Shown: in pieces, positions 50,353 to 57,935 of the stretch
How the letters are laid out: each line of letters begins with the position of its first letter
How positions within the stretch are numbered: position 1 is the stretch's first letter
Assembly: GCA_049516395.1 (NCBI GenBank)
Contig: JBEKTD010000004.1
Location: forward strand, 186,001 to 250,000
Reading direction: 5' to 3'
Source: Fen-1362 sp049516395
GTDB taxonomy: Bacteria > Planctomycetota > Phycisphaerae > Sedimentisphaerales > Anaerobacaceae
Length of the DNA: 64,000 bases
The notes under the pieces: model-generated
Told to the model about the DNA's origin: nothing
The model's database searches: none
The model's input: only the letters and a program-made list of their open reading frames with translations
Translations under genes and position numbers: made by a program

Positions 50353-51411
50353 ATGGCTGATACGAAGGACAATATTCTGGTCTGGCTTCCTTCTCCGATG
50401 GGGGACGCGATTTTATGCACACCTGCCCTGCGGGCGATTCACGGGCGGTTCAATTCCTCAAAGATAACGTTTTTCGCAAGTGATGTTGTGCGTCAGGTTT
50501 TTTCGCCCTGCGGTTTTGCGGATGCGTGGCTCGAACAAAGCAAGGACGGCGTATTCGCCACTGCCCAGATGCTGAAGAAGCATAATTTTACACACGTGAT
50601 TATGTTCAAAAATTCTTTTGGCTCCGCTTTGACTTGTTGGCTGGCGGGGATACCCATTCGTATCGGTTACGCCAGGGATGGGCGTGGGATATTATTGACC
50701 GAGAAGTTGTATCCGCCCAGATTGGCGTCGGGAGAATTTGAGCCGATATCGATAGTTGATTATTATCTGGCTATTGCGGCGAAACTGGGGGCCGATATGC
50801 GGGACAGGCGCATCGAGTTGGCGGTTGAGCTGAAAGATACGGAGAAATTGAAGGCGAAATTGCCGGCGGTTTTCAATGCGAAGGGGCCTATAGTGATTCT
50901 TGTCCCCGGTGCCGCGGCGGGGTCGAGCAAACGCTGGCCCGCGGACAGGTTTGCCCAAATCGCCGACCGATTGGCCGAAAAATATAACGCGACTGTTGTG
51001 TTGTCAGTTGCGCCTAACGCCGCCGAAAAACATATTGCAGAGCATATTGTTGATGCCGCGAAACATAAGCCGACAAACCTGGGCGATACGCCTGTCGGGC
51101 TTGGTGAATTAAAGGCGCTTATCGCCGTCGCGGATTTGGTTATTTGTAATGACACGGGGCCGAGACATATTGCCATCGGGTTAAAACGGAAGGTTATTAC
51201 GCTGGTAGGCCCGAATAACCCGACGTGGACCGACCCCGGTTACGCTGATGAGGTATTTATTAAAGGCGATGCCCCCTGCGCACCCTGCGATAAGCCGGTT
51301 TGCAGAGAAACATCGCATTTTTGTATGGAAGCGATAACCGTCGAAATGGTCTGCAAGGCGGCGGCAAAAGTTTTAGATGCGGGCAGTTTCGGAAAGCGTG
51401 GCGTGATATGA
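50353..51411 (+). CDS. waaF: ADP-heptose:LPS heptosyltransferase family (GT9)
   Basis: 352 residues of a GT-B glycosyltransferase family 9 enzyme that adds heptose to the LPS inner core on the cytoplasmic side. Typical: LVWLPSPMGDAILCTPALRAI at the start, VPGAAAGSSKRWPADRFAQIA (near 185), and CNDTGPRHIAIGLKRKVITLVG...PTW (near 260). Position in a heptose cluster supports heptose as donor. Whether it acts as heptosyltransferase I or II is not decided. It overlaps the next gene by ATGA. Confidence 0.88.
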   Translation: MADTKDNILVWLPSPMGDAILCTPALRAIHGRFNSSKITFFASDVVRQVFSPCGFADAWLEQSKDGVFATAQMLKKHNFTHVIMFKNSFGSALTCWLAGIPIRIGYARDGRGILLTEKLYPPRLASGEFEPISIVDYYLAIAAKLGADMRDRRIELAVELKDTEKLKAKLPAVFNAKGPIVILVPGAAAGSSKRWPADRFAQIADRLAEKYNATVVLSVAPNAAEKHIAEHIVDAAKHKPTNLGDTPVGLGELKALIAVADLVICNDTGPRHIAIGLKRKVITLVGPNNPTWTDPGYADEVFIKGDAPCAPCDKPVCRETSHFCMEAITVEMVCKAAAKVLDAGSFGKRGVI

Positions 51412-52235
51412 CGGAGTTTTTTATCGACCCTGCATACAAGACCGGTTTTGAACGGCTTGGCCTGACGTCAATCGAGTCGGTGTTCGCGTTTGGGGCGGGT
51501 AAAAATCTCACCAAAGAAAATCTTGCTTCACATCGAAGCCGAATCGAGTTTAAGATTGAGTCGCCTGCTACTACTGTTTTTCTTAAACGATATGACTATC
51601 CGCCGATAATTACACAGTTAAAAAACTGGTTGTCTGCGAAAAAACGCGTCAGTTGCGCTCTGGCGGAGGTCGAGGCGGCACAAAAACTGGCGGCGATGGG
51701 AATAAATACGCCGAGAATGATTGCGTGGGGAGAGATTCCGGGCGGTTTTTTCGAGAAACGCAGTTTTGTGGCTATCGAGGAAATACGGGAAGGTCAATCG
51801 CTTGAGCGAAGTTTGCCCGGGTTTTTTAATGGGCCTGCGACAGCGGAAAATATTGTTTTACGCCGGCAGTTTATAAGACAATTGGCGTTATTTATAAAAA
51901 AGTTTCACGGAACCGGCTGCCGTCATCGCGATTTGTATCTGTGCCACATATTCAGGGTTCCGGATGGTAGATTTTACCTGATAGATTTGGCAAGGGTGTT
52001 TAAGCCGTCGTTATTCAGTGAATTATACCGCGTTAAGGACGTTGCCCAGTTGCATTATTCGGCTCCCGCCGGATACTTTTCAAAAACTGACCGGCTGCGA
52101 TTCCTTCGGGCGTATCTTGGTCGGGAAAAACTTAACGCGGGCGACAAGATATTTGTCAGGTGCGTCGCCGGCAAGGCCGGGCGTATGGCCAGACACGATG
52201 CCAAACACGGCAGGGCAGTTCCTTTCGAAACTTAA
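51408..52235 (+). CDS. LPS core kinase-like protein (WaaP/Kdo kinase family)
   Basis: 275 residues from the ATG that overlaps the waaF stop. A small protein-kinase-like fold: FLKRYDYPPIITQLKNWL near 50-68 (family N-lobe), Lys-type ATP contacts, FHGTGCRHRDLYLCHIF (catalytic HRD near 165) and FYLIDLARVF (metal Asp). WaaP and KdkA phosphorylate heptose or Kdo of the LPS inner core, which strengthens the outer membrane. The operon context agrees. A 20-base gap leads to the GT4 gene. Confidence 0.87.
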   Translation: MTEFFIDPAYKTGFERLGLTSIESVFAFGAGKNLTKENLASHRSRIEFKIESPATTVFLKRYDYPPIITQLKNWLSAKKRVSCALAEVEAAQKLAAMGINTPRMIAWGEIPGGFFEKRSFVAIEEIREGQSLERSLPGFFNGPATAENIVLRRQFIRQLALFIKKFHGTGCRHRDLYLCHIFRVPDGRFYLIDLARVFKPSLFSELYRVKDVAQLHYSAPAGYFSKTDRLRFLRAYLGREKLNAGDKIFVRCVAGKAGRMARHDAKHGRAVPFET

Positions 52236-52255
52236 GCGGGCTATAATACCGACGT

Positions 52256-53443
52256 ATGAAACCAAAGATAGCAATCATAATTGAGCGGGCGGATGTCGCG
52301 CTTGGTGGAGCTGAGCGTTCGGTCAGTGAATTGGCAGAGGCCATCGGCGCAATCGGCTATGAAACGCATATTATTGCCGCCAAAGGTCAGGCAACAGCCC
52401 CAAATGTGCAGATCCTGTGCGAGGATGTCGGGGGCAAGAGGACGAATTATCAGGTTTTTGCAAATGCTCTGAAAAAACACACCGAACAGACCCATTATGA
52501 TATTCTTCACAGCGTTCTGCCTTTCGATTTCGCGGATATTTATCAGCCGAGGAGCGGAACTTTTGCGGAGTCAATAATCCGTAAGGCCGCGACGTATCGC
52601 TGTCCTGTTTTTCAGGCGTTGAAAAGAAAAACCGCATTTCTAAATTTTCGCAGGACCGCGTGGTTTGGAGCGGAACGCCGGCTCGCAGAATCGCAAACCG
52701 GGCCGCTGGTTGTCGCGATTTCCAGTTACGTGGCGGAGCAGTTCAGAACGCATTACCATATCCCTGAACATCGAATGGTGGTCATACCAAACGGTATCAA
52801 GCCGGCAGGACAGATAGATAAGTCCCGTGTCGATTCATTACAGACGAAATTATTAGCTCAACTTGGTTTAAAAAATGCAGACAATGCGATTCTGTTTCTT
52901 TTTGTCGGTCATGATTTCAAGCGTAAAGGCCTCGATTGTCTGGTTGAGGCGATTGGTCGGCTTCAAAAAAATGATAATAATACGCCCGCGAGATTGGTTG
53001 TTGCCGGCCGGGCAAGCCCGACGGTGTATCGCCGACTGGCTGCAAAACTGGGAGTCGAAGAAAAAATTGTTTTTCTCGGAGATGTAGGCAATGTGCAGGA
53101 ATTGATTGCGGCGACCGATGTGGCTGTTTTACCCACTTTCGATGACCCCTGTTCGCGGTTCATTCTCGAGGCCCTTGCCGCGGGCAAACCAGTCATAACC
53201 ACGAAATTTAACGGGGCAATCGACCTGTTTGCAGATAATTGGCACGGCAGGGTAATTGATGACCCTCGCGATGTAGCCGCGTTAAGTGAGGCAATCGGAT
53301 ACTTCACTAATCGTGATAATCTTAATCAGGCAGCGAACGCGATTATCAGCGATAATCTTCGTCAGAATGTTTCGGTCGCCAGGGTCGCGCAGCAGCTTAA
53401 GGTTGTTTACGATGAAATACTGAAAAAGAAAGGGCATCGATGA
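52256..53443 (+). CDS. Glycosyltransferase family 4 protein
   Basis: 395 residues, GT-B fold. N-terminal domain starts IIIERADVALGGAERSVSELA; C-terminal domain has LFVGHDFKRKGLDCLVEAI (near 220), VVAGRA, VFLGDVGNVQELIAATDVAVLPTFDDPCSRFILEALAAGKPVITT, the retaining-enzyme donor site with its paired Glu. It resembles WaaG-type LPS core glucosyltransferases, so an outer-core sugar transfer is likely; donor unknown. Its stop overlaps the plsY start. Confidence 0.87.
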   Translation: MKPKIAIIIERADVALGGAERSVSELAEAIGAIGYETHIIAAKGQATAPNVQILCEDVGGKRTNYQVFANALKKHTEQTHYDILHSVLPFDFADIYQPRSGTFAESIIRKAATYRCPVFQALKRKTAFLNFRRTAWFGAERRLAESQTGPLVVAISSYVAEQFRTHYHIPEHRMVVIPNGIKPAGQIDKSRVDSLQTKLLAQLGLKNADNAILFLFVGHDFKRKGLDCLVEAIGRLQKNDNNTPARLVVAGRASPTVYRRLAAKLGVEEKIVFLGDVGNVQELIAATDVAVLPTFDDPCSRFILEALAAGKPVITTKFNGAIDLFADNWHGRVIDDPRDVAALSEAIGYFTNRDNLNQAANAIISDNLRQNVSVARVAQQLKVVYDEILKKKGHR

Positions 53444-54093
53444 GATTGGCCGCGTTTTTAATCGGAGCGTATCTGCTCGGCTCGGTATCATTCGGGATGC
53501 TAATAGCTGCTGCTCACGGAATTGACTTGCGCAAGGTTGGTTCAGGAAATATCGGTTCGACAAATCTGTCCCGTGCTTTGGGCAAGCGGTGGGCGTATGT
53601 GTGTTTTGTTCTTGATTTAGCCAAGGGATTGTTGCCGACATTGGCTGCGGGATTGTGGCTCGGTGAGAACGGGACGACGAGGGGGTTGATTGTTCAGCTT
53701 GCCGTGGGATGCGCAGCTATAATTGGCCATGTATTTCCCGTTTATCTTGGCTTCAAAGGCGGCAAAGGCGTCGCGACGAGTTTCGGCGTGGCGCTGGGTC
53801 TGTGGCCCTATTATACGATTTGCGCGGCGGTTACGCTGGTGGTGTGGGTTGTCTTTGTGCTGATTTGGCGATATGTTTCACTTGCCTCGCTTGCCTCTGC
53901 GTTTGCTTTTCCCGTTGTCTTTGTTGCTGCCATAGCAATAATCCCCGGCTGGCGGTTTGCGGATTTGTGGCCCCTGCTGATAGCCGGGATGGTTATCCCT
54001 CTTATGGTTTTTATTCTCCACAGGGACAATATTGTTCGTCTGCTTGCCGGCACCGAGAGCAAAATTCTTCAGAAAAACTCAGGGCAGAAGTAA
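53440..54093 (+). CDS. plsY: Glycerol-3-phosphate acyltransferase PlsY
   Basis: Acylates glycerol 3-phosphate from acyl-phosphate, the first step of phospholipid synthesis, in the inner membrane. 217 residues, about five to seven helices, with the three PlsY motifs: GSVSFGMLIA...VGSGNIGSTNL (residues 14-45), GHVFPVYLGFKGGKGVAT (near 90-110) and a C-terminal HRDNIVRLLAGTESK. The start overlaps the glycosyltransferase stop by four bases, closing the LPS/phospholipid operon. Confidence 0.95.
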   Translation: MRLAAFLIGAYLLGSVSFGMLIAAAHGIDLRKVGSGNIGSTNLSRALGKRWAYVCFVLDLAKGLLPTLAAGLWLGENGTTRGLIVQLAVGCAAIIGHVFPVYLGFKGGKGVATSFGVALGLWPYYTICAAVTLVVWVVFVLIWRYVSLASLASAFAFPVVFVAAIAIIPGWRFADLWPLLIAGMVIPLMVFILHRDNIVRLLAGTESKILQKNSGQK

Positions 54094-54450
54094 TTACGTC
54101 GATGATTGGTTTTTATTGTGCAGAAAGCCGCCCCGTCCGATTTTAACTCGCAGGCGGCTAACTGGAAATGCTATCCTCGGCGAAGCAGCAACCAGCCATC
54201 CCTGACTGGCCCCCCAAGAGAAACACACTACACACACCGGCTACAGCCCCCCCCCAAAGGGCATATTTGTATCAGTAACATGTGGTTTTATCGGCCAATT
54301 AGAGGCAGAATGCAGGGAGGAATTGCCTGAAAAGCGACTCCGCAAAACCTAAATAACAGATAGGAATATGTGCCATAACGGTGTTAGGATATAGCACTTT
54401 GTGGCTATAAAGCGAATGCGTGAATGGTTTTTGGCGTTTAATTGCTCGGC
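54094..54450. other. Intergenic gap between convergent genes, nothing recognised
   Basis: Between plsY and the minus-strand regulator. It contains C-rich runs (about 54210-54255), no open frame with a ribosome site, no clear terminator and no riboswitch match that I can find on either strand. Confidence 0.5.
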
Positions 54451-55104
54451 TTACGGTTCCAGAGGTGTTATTCCCTCGCGGACAGCATATTTGGTTAGTT
54501 CCGCAACACTGTTGATTTTGAGCTTGTCCATTATATTGCGCCGATTCGACTCAATGGTTTTGGCGCTGACGTGGATTTGGAGAGCGATTTGTTTGGTGCT
54601 TTTGCCTTCGGCCAAAAGCTGCAGCACTTCCCGCTCGCGGTCGCTAAGTGCCGGCCCGTTGGACTGGTATTGTTTCGAGAGACGCTGGACATAGTCGTCT
54701 ATCACGACGCCGGTTATCTTGGGACTTAGATAAATTCCGCCTCCAAGGACGGTTTTTATCGCCTCCATTAGTTCGCCAAAGAGGCAATCCTTGAGTATGT
54801 AGCCCGAAGCGCCCGCCTTGAGCATTTCGGCAACGAACCGCCGGCTGGAGTGGATGGATAGCGCGATAATCTTCACGCCGCTGATTTCCTCAGCTATCTT
54901 GCGGGCGGCGTCGATACCGTTGAGATTGGGCATACTGATATCCATAATCACAAGGTCCGGCGCAAGCTGGCGAACGGTATCCACTGCCTGTCGTCCGTCC
55001 TCAACACTTCCGACCACCTCGATATCCGGCTGTTTTTCCAGAAGCGAGCTCAACCCCTGACGAATAATCGCGTGGTCATCAACTAATAAAATTCTCGTAG
55101 GCAT
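54451..55104 (-). CDS. NarL/LuxR-family response regulator
   Basis: 217 residues from ATG 55104 (GGAG upstream). Receiver domain: acidic pair ILLVDDH, phospho-acceptor in LVIMDISMPNLNG (near 53), Lys in YILKDCLF. C-terminal LuxR helix-turn-helix LSDREREVLQLLAEGKSTKQ...ETIESNRR-type. It should bind DNA as a dimer after phosphorylation by the adjoining kinase, whose stop codon overlaps its start by 26 bases. Third gene of the CheBR-kinase-regulator operon. Confidence 0.95.
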   Translation of the reverse strand: MPTRILLVDDHAIIRQGLSSLLEKQPDIEVVGSVEDGRQAVDTVRQLAPDLVIMDISMPNLNGIDAARKIAEEISGVKIIALSIHSSRRFVAEMLKAGASGYILKDCLFGELMEAIKTVLGGGIYLSPKITGVVIDDYVQRLSKQYQSNGPALSDREREVLQLLAEGKSTKQIALQIHVSAKTIESNRRNIMDKLKINSVAELTKYAVREGITPLEP

Positions 55105-57883
55105 GGTCAATCTCCTTATTTGTTTTTGCGTTTTTTATCGGCGCAATCATTGTGGCCTTGCAGCCGGCGCCGGGTTTTGATTCAATTTCAAAACTTCCGC
55201 CAATGTTTTCCAAACTCTCGCGGACGCTGAACAATCCGAATTTTGCCTTTTTAAATGCCGTTGCCCTGACTTGTACCGGGTCGAAACCGGCGCCGTTGTC
55301 TTCGACGATAACCTCTATCGAGTTATCGATTCTGCGGACATTGACCCTGATTGTTTCCGCTTTGGCGTGTTTAATACAATTGATGAGCAGTTCGCAGACG
55401 TTCCTGAAAAGCATAACCTTAACATTGTCGTCTAATGGTTTGGCTTTGCCGTCATCAAGAAACTCGGTGGCGATACCGTGTTTTATCTGAATCTGTTCAT
55501 TCAGCCATTCGGCGACAGCGGCCTCAAAACCCAATTCGTAAAGAATTGGATTACTGAGTTCAAAAGTCAATGTCCTGGTTTCCTGAATCACTTTTTCTAT
55601 ACAAGAGCTTATCTGTCTAATCTCGGCAGACGACTCTTTGGAGGGTTGTGAGCTTTGAAGGGTGTCAAGCTTGATTTTTGCCAGGGCAAGCGTTTGACTT
55701 ATATCGTCGTGAATTGCGCCTGCTATGCGTCTGCGTTCTTCTTCCTCGGCCAGCGTTAATCGTGCCGCCAGACGCTTAAGATGTTTCTGATACTCAAGTA
55801 TTTTCTGCTCCGTCTGTTTGTGTTCGGTGATGTCCCGATGAATTCCTACAAGCCCTGTGATATTGCCTGAGCTGTCCCGCAAGGGAACTTTGGTTACGAG
55901 AAGGAAATTAGCGGTGCCTGATTTATCTGTGCACTGTGATTCCTGGTTAATAATCGGCTGGCCGGTTTGTATTACTTTCTGCTCTTCGTCAAAATAGCGT
56001 TGCGCCTGTTCCTGCTCAAAAAGGTCGAAATCTGTCTTGCCGATAATGCTGCCTTTGTTTCGTGCTTTCCATAATTCAGCCACCGGTTTATTGCAGGCGA
56101 GGAATCGGCCGTCTTTATCTTTGACATAAATCTCCCCGGGTATGTGGTCAATCAGCGTTCGCAGGAGATTGCGTTCCTCCTGCAGTTTTTCCTCCGCCTG
56201 CTTGCGTTTTGTGATATTCCGCGCTGCCGCGAATATGCCCATAACTTTACCTGTCTTGTCTCTGTAAATCGAGGCGTTGTAGAGAACCGGTGTTACGTGG
56301 CCGTCACGATGTCTGATTTCAAGCGGGTAATCATGCACCACGCCTTCCTTGAAGACCTGTTGGTATCCTGCCTGGGCCATCTTCGGCTCAGTGAAGTAGT
56401 CGGAGAAATCCGTGCCGATGAGTATCGTTCGTATATAACCGGTTACGGCTTCAGTAGCAGTGTTCACATCGGTAATTTTCCCGTCCGGACCTATTGTTAC
56501 GAGAGGGTCGGGGCTGGCTTCGATTAAACTTCTGTTATAGTTGCTTGCCTGCTGAAGTTTCTCTTCCGCCAGCTTTCGTTCGGTGATATTGACCATGGAA
56601 GTCATAAGATAAAGCGGCTTACCTTCGTTGTCACGGCGCAAAGAAGAGCTGACATCCGCCCATACAACCGAACCATTTTTACAAATGTATCTTTTGAAGA
56701 GCTGCACCAATTCTTTTTGTCCCGAAAGAATTGAATCAATGGCTTTTTGGCTGTCTTCAACGTCATCAGGATGCGTAATTTCCTGCCATTTCTTAACTTT
56801 TAGTTCTTCCTCGGAGTACCCAAGCATTTTACATAAGGCCTTGTTCGCCTGCATTTCGCCGGACAGGAAAGTGATTGATTTTCCGATAGCAGAATAGTCG
56901 AATACATGCCTGAATTTGTCTTCGCTTTCGCGCAACATCTCCTCTGCTTTTTTTCGCTCGGTGATGTTTTCAAAGATAGCGACAAAGTATTCCTTGGCCG
57001 GACTGTAAACGGCGATAGAAAGCCAGATTCCCAAAGACGGCAGGTAAGTTTCAAATTTCTCCGGTTGGCCGGTTAAGGCCACCCTGCCATAAATCTCAAA
57101 CAATTCCGGATTTGATTCTTTTATTCCGGGGATGACTTCTGTTACTCTTTTCCCGGCGACATTCTTTAATCCGGTTAATTTCTCGAAAGTGCTATTTACG
57201 GCGACATACACGAAATCATGAGGGATATTGTTTTTGAAAGTCATTTTACAATAGGCAGACCCTTCCAGCATGTTGTCAAATAATGAACGGTAACGTTCTT
57301 CGCTCTCCCGCCGCGCATTCTCCACCTTCTTTTGCTCGGTGATGTCTATCATTGTCATACGAAACTGGCCATATTCGCCCTTCTGCTCCGCAACGGCGAC
57401 ACTCACCAATTGAGCAGGGAATTCAGTGCCGTCTTTCCTGTGCAGTTTGACTTCACAGTTCTGCATGGTCCCGCTTTCGACAACTTGCTTGTGGTGTAAA
57501 TAGAAATCGTCCTGAGAACCTGGGGCAATAAAATGAGAGAATTTGCTCTTCAGTAAATTGTCTCTTTCCTCACCCAGAAAGGAGGCGCCGGTAAGATTTG
57601 CTCCGACAATCAGTCCCTCCTTATTCAGGGTAAAATAACCCACAGGAGCAAAGTCATACAGTTCGCAATATTTGTTCCGAGAGTCAGCAAGCTCCAATTG
57701 GGCGTTCCTAAGCTCTTCATTCTGGATTTCCAGCTCAATCTGATGCACACGCAGTTCGTGAATCAGCTCGGCCGTGTCCTCCCTCCGCTCTTTCCGAAAT
57801 TCCACTATCGGCTGCTTCGCTCTCTTTTCCGCCTGCTCGCGAAGATTCCTGGAATCCTCTGATTTGTCCTTCGTTATCCTCAT
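55079..57883 (-). CDS. Multi-PAS NarX-type sensor histidine kinase
   Basis: 934 residues, no membrane segment. An N-terminal coiled coil (VHQIELEIQNEELRNAQLEL) leads into five PAS domains of about 120 residues each (starting near 70, 195, 315, 445 and 570), several ending in the linker ITERKKAEE. Then HisKA_3 with EEEERRRIAGAIHDDISQTL (phospho-His near 732), and HATPase with NVCELLINCIKHAKAE and VEDNGAGFDP. It should phosphorylate the NarL-type regulator encoded next. Strong ribosome site GAGGAG. It begins 52 bases after the CheB-CheR fusion. Confidence 0.94.
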   Translation of the reverse strand: MRITKDKSEDSRNLREQAEKRAKQPIVEFRKERREDTAELIHELRVHQIELEIQNEELRNAQLELADSRNKYCELYDFAPVGYFTLNKEGLIVGANLTGASFLGEERDNLLKSKFSHFIAPGSQDDFYLHHKQVVESGTMQNCEVKLHRKDGTEFPAQLVSVAVAEQKGEYGQFRMTMIDITEQKKVENARRESEERYRSLFDNMLEGSAYCKMTFKNNIPHDFVYVAVNSTFEKLTGLKNVAGKRVTEVIPGIKESNPELFEIYGRVALTGQPEKFETYLPSLGIWLSIAVYSPAKEYFVAIFENITERKKAEEMLRESEDKFRHVFDYSAIGKSITFLSGEMQANKALCKMLGYSEEELKVKKWQEITHPDDVEDSQKAIDSILSGQKELVQLFKRYICKNGSVVWADVSSSLRRDNEGKPLYLMTSMVNITERKLAEEKLQQASNYNRSLIEASPDPLVTIGPDGKITDVNTATEAVTGYIRTILIGTDFSDYFTEPKMAQAGYQQVFKEGVVHDYPLEIRHRDGHVTPVLYNASIYRDKTGKVMGIFAAARNITKRKQAEEKLQEERNLLRTLIDHIPGEIYVKDKDGRFLACNKPVAELWKARNKGSIIGKTDFDLFEQEQAQRYFDEEQKVIQTGQPIINQESQCTDKSGTANFLLVTKVPLRDSSGNITGLVGIHRDITEHKQTEQKILEYQKHLKRLAARLTLAEEEERRRIAGAIHDDISQTLALAKIKLDTLQSSQPSKESSAEIRQISSCIEKVIQETRTLTFELSNPILYELGFEAAVAEWLNEQIQIKHGIATEFLDDGKAKPLDDNVKVMLFRNVCELLINCIKHAKAETIRVNVRRIDNSIEVIVEDNGAGFDPVQVRATAFKKAKFGLFSVRESLENIGGSFEIESKPGAGCKATMIAPIKNAKTNKEIDHAYENFIS

Positions 57884-57935
57884 TTTTCAAACTCCTCGAC
57901 GAACGCAAATCCTACAAAGCAAAAAAATTACTTAC

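Noticed and set aside
54094..54450. Possible riboswitch in the C-rich gap
   Set aside because: It lies downstream of both neighbouring genes, and no aptamer consensus (c-di-GMP, cobalamin, SAM) could be found.
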